A stretch of 64,000 bases of DNA, from positions 434,001 to 498,000 of the forward strand of contig OZ242345.1 of NCBI GenBank assembly GCA_965208605.1, in the 5' to 3' direction. The position numbers and the translations under genes were made by a program. The stretch's first letter is position 1, and every line of letters begins with the position of its first letter. The notes beneath the pieces are model-generated. The model was given only the letters and a program-made list of their open reading frames with translations. It was not told where the DNA came from and made no database searches. This document shows positions 34,210-43,394 of the stretch, piece by piece. The stretch is from UBA9659 sp965208605 (GTDB lineage Bacteria > Pseudomonadota > Gammaproteobacteria > Pseudomonadales > Azotimanducaceae).

Positions 34210-36555
34210 ATGAAACCAAAGATCAAAATATCGTCCTCAGACAAGGAGCAGAAGGTGATAGCGCAGCTTGCACCCCGATTGCGAGAAGGTGCATTTATTG
34301 CCCTGGTCGGTCTCGCTTTGTATCTCATCCTTGCCCTGACAACATATAGCCCCAGTGATCCGGGTTGGAGTTTTACCGGTTCCGGGCAGGGCGACACGAC
34401 GACTAACCTGGTGGGTAGCAGTGGCGCCCTGGTGGCTGATGTGTTGCTCTACTTCTTTGGCTTTCTTGCCTATCTCTTCCCGATGATGTTGGCGCACCAG
34501 GCTTGGGAAATTTTTCGTGAATCCGAGGTGGAGAACAACTTCAACCTTTCCATCCTGGTGTTCAAGATTGTCGGTTTGATACTCACGATGCTTTCTGGAG
34601 CGGCAATATCAAGCATACATTTTTATGCGCTGGGTACGGCTCTGGACTTCCGAGAGGGTAGCGGGGGAGTCATCGGTATCTGGCTAACCGGTATGCTGGA
34701 CCCGGTCCTCTCGGACACGGGTACCACTCTGGTGCTGATTTCTATGTTCCTGTTTGGCTTGACGGCCTTCTTGGATATTTCCTGGCTGCGGATCATGGAT
34801 AACCTAGGCCGCTTGGCAATAGCGGTGGCGGAACGATTGGCGCACGACATCAACCGCCTGGTGATTAAGTGGCAAGAAAGAGCAGACACCAAGAAGACCG
34901 CCGAGCAGCGGCGCGAAGTACTTGAGAAGCATGTGGGGGAAGCACAAGATCGAACGGCACCCCTCATAGAGGCACCATCGGCACCCCCAAAAGAACCCAG
35001 CATAAGAGTGCACAAGGAGTCCCAGGGCAGCCTGTTCAAGGTGGACAGCATTAACGACTTACCCGCACTGCATCTGCTAGACGATAATTCAGAGCTTCCG
35101 CGTGGCTATTCAGCTGATGATCTTGAAGCCATGTCTCGGCTGCTGGAATTAAAACTGAATGATTATGGCGTGGATGCTGAAGTGGTCGCGGTCTTCCCCG
35201 GTCCGGTAATCACCCGGTTTGAGATACAACCCGCCGCCGGGGTCAAGGTCTCGCGCATCACCGGGCTAGTCAAGGACATTGCCCGGTCTCTGGCAGTGAT
35301 TAGTGTACGGGTCGTTGAGGTCATCCCTGGCAAGTCGGTGGTCGGTATAGAGATTCCCAATATAGACCGGAAAATAGTCATGATGAGCGAGGTATTAAAG
35401 TCCCGAGTCTATGACCGTGCGGGCTCTCCTTTGTCCCTTGCCCTAGGCCAGGACATATCCGGGGCGCCGGTGGTGGAAGACCTCACGAAGATGCCCCATC
35501 TGTTAGTTGCCGGCACTACGGGTTCGGGCAAATCGGTGGGTTTGAATGCCATGATTCTATCCATCCTCTTCAAGGCTTCGCCAGAGAATGTGCGGATGAT
35601 TATGATTGATCCCAAGATGCTGGAACTGGCGGTTTACGAGGGAATTCCACACCTTTTGACGCCGGTCGTAACCGATATGAAGGATGCCGCCAACACTCTC
35701 CGCTGGTGCGTGGCGGAAATGGAACGTCGGTATCGCTTGATGGCTTCGCTGGGAGTCAGAAATATTGCTGGATTCAATCGCAAGATAGAGGAGGGCGTCA
35801 AAAATAACACCCCGCTTCTTGACCCGCTCTGGGAAGCAACTCCCATGCTGGATGGAGTTGAACAGTCGGCGCCTCTGCTGGAGACCCTGCCATTTATTGT
35901 CGTCGTCATTGATGAGTTCGCGGACATGATCATGATTGTCGGCAAAAAGGTTGAAGAGCTCATCGTGCGTATCGCGCAGAAGGCGAGGGCAGCGGGCATT
36001 CATTTGATTCTTGCTACCCAGCGGCCTTCCGTCGATGTGATTACCGGGCTCATCAAGGCGAATGTGCCGACCCGAATCGCCTTCCAGGTATCATCAAAAA
36101 TTGATTCCAGGACCATCCTTGACCAGGGCGGTGCCGAGCAGTTGTTAGGGCATGGCGACATGCTATACCTACCCGCAGGTTCACCCCTGCCGCAGCGAGT
36201 ACACGGTGCCTTCGTGAGTGATGATGAAGTGCATCGGGTGGTGAATAGCTGGAAGAAACTCGGCGCCCCCAACTATCTTAACTCGGTGTTGGCAGGCGTT
36301 ACCGAGAGAGCGATGCTTCCCGGTTCTGGCATGCACCTGGAACCCGATACGGACGAAGAAGACCCATTGTATGATGAAGCCGTCAGCTATGTCACCGAAT
36401 CGCGGCGCGCGTCAATTTCATCACTCCAGAGGAAGCTGCGGGTGGGCTACAACCGTGCGGCCCGACTCATTGAGACAATGGAAGTTGCCGGGGTGGTGAG
36501 CCCCATGAGCAGTAACGGTTCAAGAGAAGTGCTCTCTGATGCGTCGCCAGACTAG
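34210..36555 (+). CDS. ftsK: DNA translocase FtsK
   Basis: FtsK anchors at the division septum and pumps DNA to allow dimer resolution and segregation. Four membrane helices span about residues 30-180. A short linker (residues 200-270) leads to the translocase, which has the DLPALHLLDD start, Walker A AGTTGSGKSVGLNAM near residue 435, Walker B FIVVVIDEFADMIMI near residue 565 and the ATQRPSVDVITGLIKANVPTR segment. The gamma winged helix ends the protein (RRASISSLQRKLRVGYNRAARL). At 781 residues it is a short-linker form like that of Pseudomonas (about 810). lolA overlaps its 3' end by 17 bp. Confidence 0.96.
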   Translation: MKPKIKISSSDKEQKVIAQLAPRLREGAFIALVGLALYLILALTTYSPSDPGWSFTGSGQGDTTTNLVGSSGALVADVLLYFFGFLAYLFPMMLAHQAWEIFRESEVENNFNLSILVFKIVGLILTMLSGAAISSIHFYALGTALDFREGSGGVIGIWLTGMLDPVLSDTGTTLVLISMFLFGLTAFLDISWLRIMDNLGRLAIAVAERLAHDINRLVIKWQERADTKKTAEQRREVLEKHVGEAQDRTAPLIEAPSAPPKEPSIRVHKESQGSLFKVDSINDLPALHLLDDNSELPRGYSADDLEAMSRLLELKLNDYGVDAEVVAVFPGPVITRFEIQPAAGVKVSRITGLVKDIARSLAVISVRVVEVIPGKSVVGIEIPNIDRKIVMMSEVLKSRVYDRAGSPLSLALGQDISGAPVVEDLTKMPHLLVAGTTGSGKSVGLNAMILSILFKASPENVRMIMIDPKMLELAVYEGIPHLLTPVVTDMKDAANTLRWCVAEMERRYRLMASLGVRNIAGFNRKIEEGVKNNTPLLDPLWEATPMLDGVEQSAPLLETLPFIVVVIDEFADMIMIVGKKVEELIVRIAQKARAAGIHLILATQRPSVDVITGLIKANVPTRIAFQVSSKIDSRTILDQGGAEQLLGHGDMLYLPAGSPLPQRVHGAFVSDDEVHRVVNSWKKLGAPNYLNSVLAGVTERAMLPGSGMHLEPDTDEEDPLYDEAVSYVTESRRASISSLQRKLRVGYNRAARLIETMEVAGVVSPMSSNGSREVLSDASPD

Positions 36556-37261
36556 ACCTTGCCTCACTCAGGCTTTGCTTGGTCTGCTGCTGCTACCCCT
36601 GTTGCTTTTTATAACCCCAACAGGCAAGGGGCAGAGTCCGGACCAAGTGCCGGAGCCGGCTCAGGTGCTTGCCGACATGCTGGGGAGATTTGAGACCCTC
36701 TACGCCAGCTTCACGCAAAAAAGAGTAGACCAAACCCAGGCGACTGAGGGGGCAGGAAATGCTACCGAAGAAGGCAGCACCCAGTCGGGTGAACTCTGGT
36801 TGCAAAAACCAAACATGTTCCGCCTGGAAACAGGTCCGCCCCTTAGCCAGACGGTTGTTTCTGATGGTGCCAGTCTGTGGACTTATGACCGAGACCTGGA
36901 ACAGGTCATCATCAGCAACTTTGAAGATGATCTGGCTGGGCTGCCCATATTATTGCTCGGTGGCAGTGCTCAGGACCTGGCAGCGGCATTTGCAATCACT
37001 GGTCCTTATGTATCTCCATCCAAGACTAGCGACCCGGCATCCCGCCTCTTCTTGCTGATTCCCTATGATGACAAGAGCATCCTCAGCTCGGTTGCCATTG
37101 TTTTTATAGATGCCATACCCCGGACGATTATCCTGGAAGATACCATGCAAGCACGCACCTTCATTGAGCTGTCCCATATCAACCTGAGCCCTGAGCTCAG
37201 TGGCAGCGGGTTTCTGTTTGCAGTTCCTGAGGCGGTAGATGTCATAGATGATCGGCACTAA
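36539..37261 (+). CDS. lolA: Outer-membrane lipoprotein carrier LolA
   Basis: LolA ferries lipoproteins across the periplasm from LolCDE to LolB. The N-terminus is an Arg-led hydrophobic signal peptide ending near residue 32. The mature fold starts with LADMLGRFETLYASFTQKRVD; the SGELWLQKPNMFRLET segment, VVSDGASLWTYDRDLEQVI, and RTIILEDTMQARTFIELSHI are the conserved strands. A Thr/Glu/Gly-rich insert at about residues 66-80 (ATEGAGNATEEGSTQ) lengthens it to 240 residues. The start overlaps ftsK, so the pair is coupled; the rarA gene that often follows is missing. Confidence 0.93.
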   Translation: MRRQTRPCLTQALLGLLLLPLLLFITPTGKGQSPDQVPEPAQVLADMLGRFETLYASFTQKRVDQTQATEGAGNATEEGSTQSGELWLQKPNMFRLETGPPLSQTVVSDGASLWTYDRDLEQVIISNFEDDLAGLPILLLGGSAQDLAAAFAITGPYVSPSKTSDPASRLFLLIPYDDKSILSSVAIVFIDAIPRTIILEDTMQARTFIELSHINLSPELSGSGFLFAVPEAVDVIDDRH

Positions 37262-37273
37262 TTGGACTGAACC

Positions 37274-37318
37274 TAACGTAACTAAATCTAACGTAACTAA
37301 ATCTCACGTAACTAAATG
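37274..37318. repeat. Three 15-bp tandem repeats upstream of crcB
   Basis: TAACGTAACTAAATC occurs twice exactly and once with two changes, filling the space between lolA and crcB. It replaces the usual ribosome-binding region; no clear Shine-Dalgarno remains before the crcB ATG. Confidence 0.9.
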
Positions 37319-37330
37319 TAACTTTTTGAT

Positions 37331-37744
37331 ATGACACCACATATTACTCTATTTTTCGCGGTGGCTTTGGGTGGTGCCCTAGGCGCAGTTGCCCGTTATA
37401 GTGTGACTCTCGCGTCTCAGAATATTCCCTGGCAGCCTGTTTTCTGGCGTGGTTTCCCTATTGATACTTTCGCCGTGAACCTGGTTGGATCCTTGCTAGC
37501 AGGGGTCTGTTTGGTGCTGATGCTGGAGCGAGGTCCGGTACCGGAAGTCTGGCGCGCCCTGGTACTAGTCGGCTTCTTCGGTGCCTTCACTACCTTTTCC
37601 GCCTTTTCCCTCCAAACTATTACCCTTTTTGAAGAGGGCCGATTGCTACTCGCGGCGGCATACATTGTCAGTAGCCTGGTGCTGAGCCTAGCGAGCGCCG
37701 GTCTCGGTATCTTCCTCGCCAGACAAGTGGTAGAAAATTTTTAG
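37331..37744 (+). CDS. crcB: Fluoride ion transporter CrcB
   Basis: CrcB (Fluc) exports fluoride as a dual-topology dimer. The 137-residue protein has four membrane helices, GGALGAVARYSVTLA at the start, the FAVNLVGSLLAGVCL segment with the pore Asn near residue 55 and GFFGAFTTFSAFSLQT with the phenylalanine box near residue 80. No fluoride riboswitch precedes it. The lolA-crcB-serS order is as in Pseudomonas without rarA. Confidence 0.95.
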   Translation: MTPHITLFFAVALGGALGAVARYSVTLASQNIPWQPVFWRGFPIDTFAVNLVGSLLAGVCLVLMLERGPVPEVWRALVLVGFFGAFTTFSAFSLQTITLFEEGRLLLAAAYIVSSLVLSLASAGLGIFLARQVVENF

Positions 37745-37829
37745 CAGTGCTTCTCCTGCCTGCTCTGATAAAATAGCCTGATAAAATAGCTCTACATAAA
37801 AGCACCTATTGCCTGGATAACTGCCTAAG

Positions 37830-39116
37830 ATGTTGGACCCCAAACTACTCAGACAAGGGCTGGATGACACCGCCGAGCGACTCCGTATCCGAGGCTTCAC
37901 TCTGGATATAGATGTCATTCGTGCTCTAGAGGCAAGGCGCAAAGAAGTACAAGTCAGCACCGAAAAACTCCAAGCCGAACGCAACCAGCATGCCAAGTCC
38001 ATTGGCGAAGCCAGGTCTCGGGGTGAGGATATACAATCCCTCCTGAAGGAGAACTCAACCCTGGACGAACGGCTGACCGCCAGCAAGCAGCAACTACAAC
38101 AACTACAAGCGGCACTCTATGAACAGCAGATGGCAATACCCAATCTGCCGCACACCTCAGTACCGGCAGGTACTCGCGAGGAGGACAATCAAGAGGTACG
38201 TCGATGGGGCGAGCCGCCACACTTTTCCTTTACCCCCAAGGATCATGTTGACCTGGCAACGCCTTCTGGATTGATGCACTTTGAGCGGGCAGCGAAGATT
38301 GCGGGTGCTCGTTTCGTCACCCTGCGGGGTCCTGTCGCCAAGCTGCATCGCGCCCTGGCGCAGTTCATGCTGGAGCTGCACACCGGCGAACATGCCTACG
38401 AAGAAGTTAATCTTCCTTGTATCGTCAACCGGACGTCTTTAGAGGGCACCGGGCAATTGCCAAAGTTTGAGAAGGACCTGTTCAAATTGGTGGATGACCG
38501 GGACTTCTACCTGGCACCGACGGCGGAAGTGCCGGTCACCAACCTATTACGCAATGAAATACTAACCGCCGAGCAATTACCTACACGTTTTGTCTGTCAT
38601 AGTCTTTGCTTCCGTAGTGAAGCCGGGGCGAGCGGTAAGGACACCCATGGCATGCTTCGCCAGCACCAATTTGAAAAGGTAGAGCTCGTCCAGCTGGTCA
38701 GACCGGCGGATTCCTGGCAGGCATTGGAAAGCCTCACCGGGCATGCCGAAGCGGTCTTGCAAAAACTGGGTCTTGCCTATCGGGTCATTACTCTCTGTGG
38801 CGGGGACCTGGGCTTTGCCGCCGCTAAGACCTATGACCTTGAAGTCTGGCTACCCGGACAACAAAAGTATCGAGAGGTGTCATCTTGTAGTAATTTTCTT
38901 GATTTTCAGGCACGGCGCATGCAGACGAGATGGCGTAACCCTGATACGGGCAAGCCGGAATTTTTGCATACCTTAAACGGCTCGGGCTTGGCCGTGGGGC
39001 GCACCCTCATAGCCCTACTAGAAAATTATCAACAAGCAGATGGCAGCGTACAGTTTCCGCCGGTGCTAGCACCCTATATGGGTGGCGATATGCTACTCAA
39101 ACTCAACACCGCCTGA
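37830..39116 (+). CDS. serS: Serine-tRNA ligase
   Basis: SerS charges tRNA-Ser and tRNA-Sec. The N-terminal coiled coil that grips the tRNA spans about residues 30-105 (ALEARRKEVQVSTEKLQAER onward). The class II catalytic motifs follow: TGQLPKFEKDLFKL, LAPTAEVPVTNLLRNE, FRSEAGASGKDTHGMLRQHQFEKVEL (motif 2) and the motif 3 segment LNGSGLAVGRTLIALLENYQ. The length of 428 residues is normal. cysG starts 2 bp after the stop. Confidence 0.97.
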   Translation: MLDPKLLRQGLDDTAERLRIRGFTLDIDVIRALEARRKEVQVSTEKLQAERNQHAKSIGEARSRGEDIQSLLKENSTLDERLTASKQQLQQLQAALYEQQMAIPNLPHTSVPAGTREEDNQEVRRWGEPPHFSFTPKDHVDLATPSGLMHFERAAKIAGARFVTLRGPVAKLHRALAQFMLELHTGEHAYEEVNLPCIVNRTSLEGTGQLPKFEKDLFKLVDDRDFYLAPTAEVPVTNLLRNEILTAEQLPTRFVCHSLCFRSEAGASGKDTHGMLRQHQFEKVELVQLVRPADSWQALESLTGHAEAVLQKLGLAYRVITLCGGDLGFAAAKTYDLEVWLPGQQKYREVSSCSNFLDFQARRMQTRWRNPDTGKPEFLHTLNGSGLAVGRTLIALLENYQQADGSVQFPPVLAPYMGGDMLLKLNTA

Positions 39117-39118
39117 GC

Positions 39119-40636
39119 ATGCGTTACCTGCCATTACACCTTGATCTAAAGGAGCGACAGGTGCTTGTGGTCGGGGGAGGGGAGCTTGCCCGACGTAAGG
39201 TTGACCTCCTTTTGAAGACCGAGGCGCAGATTCATCTGGTGGCACCGGCTATTGATGCTCGCCTGGAGGCACTTCTGGGGCAGGCACCACACCGCCTGAC
39301 ACGGGGCAAGTATCGGGGCTCACAAATTCTTGGTTCTCAAGTACGGGGCGCGCAAATCTCTGGTTCCCAAACCCATGGTTCTCAAGTGCGGGGTTCTCAA
39401 GTACGGGGTTCTCAAGTACGGGGTTCTCAAATCCAGGGCGCGCAAATCCCTGGTTCCCCAATACAGGGACTGGCCCTGGTGATTGCGGCTACTGCCGAGC
39501 CCGCCGTCAACCGCCAGGTCTCAGAAGATGCGCAAGCAAGCAATATCCCGGTAAATGTTGTTGATGCACCGGAGCTCTGTACGGTGACCTTTCCGGCTAT
39601 TCTTGACCGGAGTCCCCTAGTGATTTCCGTGGGCTCAAGTGCGAGTTCCCCCGTGCTCACAAGATATGTGCGGGAATTGATTGAGCAGGTTATTCCCGCT
39701 GCCTTTGCCAACCTGGCGAAATATCTGGCAACAAGACGGCCGAAACTTCGACAAACACTCCCTCAAGGCAGGCAGGTCCGGCGCCAGATGGAGGACTTTC
39801 TGGATTCACCGGGTATGGCCCTGGCAATGCAGAGACAAGATGCCAAGGCGGATGATTATTTGTTTGCTACCAACCCTTCAACGATTGCTTCAATGAGCGC
39901 TTCAATGACCGCTCCAATAACCCGAGGCGAAGTATACATGGTGGGGGCGGGTCCTGGAGATCCTGACCTGCTGACATTGAAAGCCCTGCACCTGATGCAG
40001 AAGGCGGACATAGTATTGTACGACAATTTAGTGTCGCCAGGAGTCCTGGAAAGAACCCGGCGAGATGCCACCCGAGAATTCGTCGGCAAACGCAGTGGTT
40101 ACCCGTCCAGCAAGCAGGAAGACATCAACCAGCTTCTGGTACGACTGGCCAAGGCAGGGCACCGGGTCCTGCGGCTGAAAGGGGGTGACCCGTTGATTTT
40201 TGGCAGGATGGGAGAAGAGATTGAGGCTCTCATAAGGCAGCAGATTCCATTCCAAATAGTACCGGGCATCACTGCCGCGAGCGGTTGTGCCGCCGCCGCG
40301 GGCATTCCCTTAACGCATCGCGACCTGGCGCAAAGTGTCCGGCTGCTGATGGGTCATCCCAGAAATGGGCAGGTAGATTTACCCTGGAAAGAATTGACGC
40401 AGGAAAACGAGACCCTGGTGTTTTATATGGGGCTAGGCGGGCTGGTGACAATATGCCGACAACTGCTGGCGCATGGTCGTGCTGCGGATACACCCATAGC
40501 GGTCATTTCTAAAGGCACCCGACCCGACCAACAGATATTGAAGGCAACGCTGGAAACCATGCCGGGACTGGTGGCACGCACCCAGATACAAACGCCAACT
40601 CTGATTATTGTGGGGCCGGTGGTTAACCTCTCATAG
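39119..40636 (+). CDS. cysG: Siroheme synthase CysG with a pentapeptide-repeat insert
   Basis: CysG methylates uroporphyrinogen III, oxidises precorrin-2 and inserts iron to give siroheme for sulfite reductase. The N-terminal dehydrogenase/chelatase half opens with LPLHLDLKERQVLVVGGGELARRK and continues after the insert with LALVIAATAEPAVNRQVSEDA. The C-terminal methyltransferase half has VYMVGAGPGDPDLLTLKAL and LRLKGGDPLIFGRMGEE. Residues 67-116 are exactly ten five-residue repeats (consensus GSQVR) inserted before a core strand of the Rossmann domain; without them the protein would have 455 residues, close to E. coli CysG (457). The likely user of the product is the cysI protein at 23557. 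Confidence 0.95.
   Translation: MRYLPLHLDLKERQVLVVGGGELARRKVDLLLKTEAQIHLVAPAIDARLEALLGQAPHRLTRGKYRGSQILGSQVRGAQISGSQTHGSQVRGSQVRGSQVRGSQIQGAQIPGSPIQGLALVIAATAEPAVNRQVSEDAQASNIPVNVVDAPELCTVTFPAILDRSPLVISVGSSASSPVLTRYVRELIEQVIPAAFANLAKYLATRRPKLRQTLPQGRQVRRQMEDFLDSPGMALAMQRQDAKADDYLFATNPSTIASMSASMTAPITRGEVYMVGAGPGDPDLLTLKALHLMQKADIVLYDNLVSPGVLERTRRDATREFVGKRSGYPSSKQEDINQLLVRLAKAGHRVLRLKGGDPLIFGRMGEEIEALIRQQIPFQIVPGITAASGCAAAAGIPLTHRDLAQSVRLLMGHPRNGQVDLPWKELTQENETLVFYMGLGGLVTICRQLLAHGRAADTPIAVISKGTRPDQQILKATLETMPGLVARTQIQTPTLIIVGPVVNLS
39317..39466. repeat. Ten 15-bp tandem repeats inside cysG
   Basis: The 150-bp array has units like GGTTCTCAAGTACGG; units 5-7 are nearly identical and the outer ones have diverged (GGCGCGCAAATCTCT). 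The frame stays open, adding exactly 50 residues. Confidence 0.95.
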
Positions 40637-40787
40637 AGCCGCGGCCTAGGGCAGGTAGAGCCATCAGCGGTTTATATATAAGTTGTGTTTATTGCATTGA
40701 GTTGAATGGACATTATATAAGATAATTTAACATAATATACATTATGCGCATAAGGTCATGGCGACACCCCATAGCAAAGCAGCCTTC

Positions 40788-40840
40788 TTGTCGCTCGCGT
40801 TCAGCATCGTGAATCTTGTGTCGCCTTGAGCGAGCGACAA
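40788..40840. terminator. Hairpin at the edge of the amino-sugar cluster
   Basis: TTGTCGCTCG and CGAGCGACAA form a perfect 10-bp stem around a loop of about 33 bases. It lies just downstream of the GH109 stop, in an otherwise AT-rich 218-bp gap between cysG and GH109. The loop is long and there is no T tract, so terminator function is uncertain; it could equally be a boundary scar. Confidence 0.35.
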
Positions 40841-40854
40841 ATAATCATCACATG

Positions 40855-42249
40855 TCAGTCTACGATGCCTAAGGCCGGTGTAGTCTGCCACTCGCCCCGA
40901 GTAAAATCGGGAATGGGCTTGCTGTTTCCTTGAGCTGACACAGATTCGGCGCTGAGCGGACTAACGACCGACCAAGCCGCCGCGTCATAAACATTCTGAT
41001 CGAGCGGTTCTCCATTTCGAAGACAGTAGATAAATCGCCAACACATCAGGAAATCCATACCACCGTGGCCGCCCTGAGCCGCCGCTTCTTCTCCCATTCT
41101 CAAGTACAATGGATGATCGAATTTTTCGTACCAGGGAGTCATGTCGTAGTCCCATTCGTGGAAACTCTCGCCGCCCCCATCTTCAAGTGCGAGGCGATTC
41201 GGGTAACCGGCAAAAACGCCATTGGTGCCTTGAATCAGGTTGTGTCGCGTGTAGGGTCTAGGAGTCGTTGTGTCGTGTTGTAGCATGATCGTTCTCCCCT
41301 TTTTGGTTTTGAGCATGCTGGTATTCATATCGCCACATATATAATTGAGCTTGTTAAGTTCATGTTCGGCAGGAAACTCCTCGCGCGCGTACTCAGCACG
41401 GCCAATCGACGCTGAGCTCATCGAATTCATGTAATCAAACTGGTCTCCTCGATTAATGCCCATGTATTGCGCGATCGGTCCAAGACCGTGTGTGGGATAA
41501 AGGTTGCCGTTTCGCTTGGTGTGCCATTCGGTCCTCCAGGAACCGGTTTTGTACTCAATCTCTTTCATTTGCCATCGAAGCTCGTGGATGTATGCCGCCT
41601 CACCGTGAAGCAGCTCCCCGAAGAGACCATTGCGCACCATATTGAGCACCATCAATTCCTCACGGCCGTAGCAGACGTTCTCCATCATCATGCAGTTTTT
41701 CTGCGTGCGCTCAGACACATCGACTAGCTGCCAGGCCTCGTCAACAGTTACCACGGCCGGCACCTCCACGAACGCGTGCTTGCCACTTTCCATGGTGTCT
41801 AGCGCCATCGGCGCATGCCAGCGCCATGGGGTCGCTATAACAACAATGTCAATGTCGGCACGGTCGAGCATTTTTCGATAGGCGTAGTCGTCGCCGGTAT
41901 ACCCTGTTGCCGCTGGTTTATTGTGAGCTGCGATAATGCTCTGGGCTCGGTCAAGTACGGCTTGATGCGTATCGCAGACCGCAACTATTTCAACACCGTC
42001 TAAATTGCAGAATCGAGTGACAAAGCCAGAACCCCGTTCACCAACACCGATCAGCCCGACTCGCACGGTTTCCAAGGCCGGGACCACAAGCTGCATGACT
42101 GACTTGGCGCCGGTCAATCGCGGCCGAGCTCCTGACCCCCTCGGCTCCTCAACACAACCGTTAAGCCCCGCCACTGCCGAGAGAGCGAGCGTCGATTTAA
42201 TGAAACCTCTACGATTAATTTTGCTCAGAAGCAAACTCCGTTGACCCAT
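40855..42249 (-). CDS. Glycoside hydrolase family 109 (NAD-dependent, Gfo/Idh/MocA fold), Tat-exported
   Basis: GH109 enzymes remove terminal alpha-linked N-acetylgalactosamine by an NAD-dependent redox mechanism. The N-terminus has a twin-arginine signal (INRRGFIKS near residue 12) and an LNGC that may be a lipobox, so the enzyme probably acts in the periplasm or on a membrane. The Rossmann part is VRVGLIGVGERGSGFVTRF; the second domain has WRWHAPMALDTMESGKHAFVEVP, CYGREELMVLNMVR and GHGGMDFLMCWRFIYCLRNG with the catalytic-region His. The length of 464 fits. It is the last gene of the operon and overlaps nagA by 25 bp. Confidence 0.88.
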   Translation of the reverse strand: MGQRSLLLSKINRRGFIKSTLALSAVAGLNGCVEEPRGSGARPRLTGAKSVMQLVVPALETVRVGLIGVGERGSGFVTRFCNLDGVEIVAVCDTHQAVLDRAQSIIAAHNKPAATGYTGDDYAYRKMLDRADIDIVVIATPWRWHAPMALDTMESGKHAFVEVPAVVTVDEAWQLVDVSERTQKNCMMMENVCYGREELMVLNMVRNGLFGELLHGEAAYIHELRWQMKEIEYKTGSWRTEWHTKRNGNLYPTHGLGPIAQYMGINRGDQFDYMNSMSSASIGRAEYAREEFPAEHELNKLNYICGDMNTSMLKTKKGRTIMLQHDTTTPRPYTRHNLIQGTNGVFAGYPNRLALEDGGGESFHEWDYDMTPWYEKFDHPLYLRMGEEAAAQGGHGGMDFLMCWRFIYCLRNGEPLDQNVYDAAAWSVVSPLSAESVSAQGNSKPIPDFTRGEWQTTPALGIVD

Positions 42250-43394
42250 GTACTCATGACATTATGTTGCGCGTCCACGGCCACCATGTTCGCTGCATAG
42301 CCTGGCGCGATGCGGCCGTAGCGAGCATCGATTCCAATGGCTGTTGCCGGATACAAGGACGCCATACGAACAGCTTCAAACCAATCGAGCTGAGCAAATT
42401 GTGCTGCGTTATTGACCGCAGAAATCATATTGAGGTCGGAGCCGGCAAGAGAGCCGGCCGCGTTCATGCACCGTCCATCTTCGCTGTGAATGGTTTCGCC
42501 ATTCAACACAAACGCATCGTCTGACGACCCAACCGTTGGCATTGCATCGGTAACCAATATCGCGCCACCCTTCTGCTTTGCGGAAACAGCAACATGAAAG
42601 GTTGCCGGATGCACGTGATGCCCGTCGGCGATAATGCCGAACCAACTGTCGGTGCTTTGAAGTGCCGTTCCCACTATTCCGGGTTCCCGACTCTGCATCG
42701 GTGTCATTGCATTAAATAGATGTGTAAAACCGCGAACACCCGCCGCCAGTGCACTAAGGGTTTGCATGTGATTGGCCGCACTGTGCCCCACACATACGAT
42801 GATACCGGATTCGACCAGGCTGCTTATTCGCTCAGGGGTGGTCAGTTCCGGAGCAATAGTGACAATGGTCTTGCCGAGCGATAGCGACGTCATAATCTCT
42901 ATCGCTTCATCATCAATGATTCGAAACTGCTTCTCGTTGTGAGCGCCCTTGTGTTGAGAATTGAGAAAGGGCCCTTCCAGGTGAATCCCGAGCACCCCCG
43001 GAACGCCACTTTCGATCGCCTGGTCGGTTGCCCTGATCGCTTGCCGCATCACGGTCAAACTGTCCGTGATCAACGTCGGCATGAAGCCGACGGTACCAAA
43101 TTGGCGATGCGCTTCGCCGATGGCCCGAATGCCCTCGACAGATGGATTGTCGTTGAATAAGACGCCACCGCCGCCATTGACCTGCAAATCCACAAAACCG
43201 GGAACCAGGGTCTCACCCTGAAGATCATATTGGGTCGTGATATCAGACGGGACTAATTGTTTCGGAACAACCGACGCGATGAGTTCATTCTTGATAATTA
43301 CCGCATGCTCCAGCAACAGTTCCTCACCGGTGAATACCCGGCAATTAACGACCGCGCTATTAACTACCGCACTCTTAATAACCGGATTAGGCAT
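42225..43394 (-). CDS. nagA: N-acetylglucosamine-6-phosphate deacetylase (NagA/AgaA)
   Basis: The enzyme deacetylates GlcNAc-6-P or GalNAc-6-P. Amidohydrolase-fold features are LVPGFVDLQVNGGGGV near residue 65, the metal ligand Glu in GIHLEGPFLNSQHKGAH near residue 135, the zinc histidines in VGHSAANHMQTL and GFTHLFNAMTPM, and the catalytic Asp in ILVTDAMPTVG. Next to agaS the substrate is more likely GalNAc-6-P. The ATG at 43394 overlaps the kinase stop; a GTG at 43403 is an alternative. A 15-bp duplication (SAVVN) lies near the N-terminus. Confidence 0.9.
   Translation of the reverse strand: MPNPVIKSAVVNSAVVNCRVFTGEELLLEHAVIIKNELIASVVPKQLVPSDITTQYDLQGETLVPGFVDLQVNGGGGVLFNDNPSVEGIRAIGEAHRQFGTVGFMPTLITDSLTVMRQAIRATDQAIESGVPGVLGIHLEGPFLNSQHKGAHNEKQFRIIDDEAIEIMTSLSLGKTIVTIAPELTTPERISSLVESGIIVCVGHSAANHMQTLSALAAGVRGFTHLFNAMTPMQSREPGIVGTALQSTDSWFGIIADGHHVHPATFHVAVSAKQKGGAILVTDAMPTVGSSDDAFVLNGETIHSEDGRCMNAAGSLAGSDLNMISAVNNAAQFAQLDWFEAVRMASLYPATAIGIDARYGRIAPGYAANMVAVDAQHNVMSTWVNGVCF

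Noticed and set aside
37262..37330. Fluoride riboswitch for crcB
   Set aside because: The region is a 15-bp tandem repeat without the riboswitch's conserved loop sequence.
39317..39466. Possible CRISPR array in cysG
   Set aside because: The units are contiguous 15-mers with no spacers and keep the reading frame of CysG.
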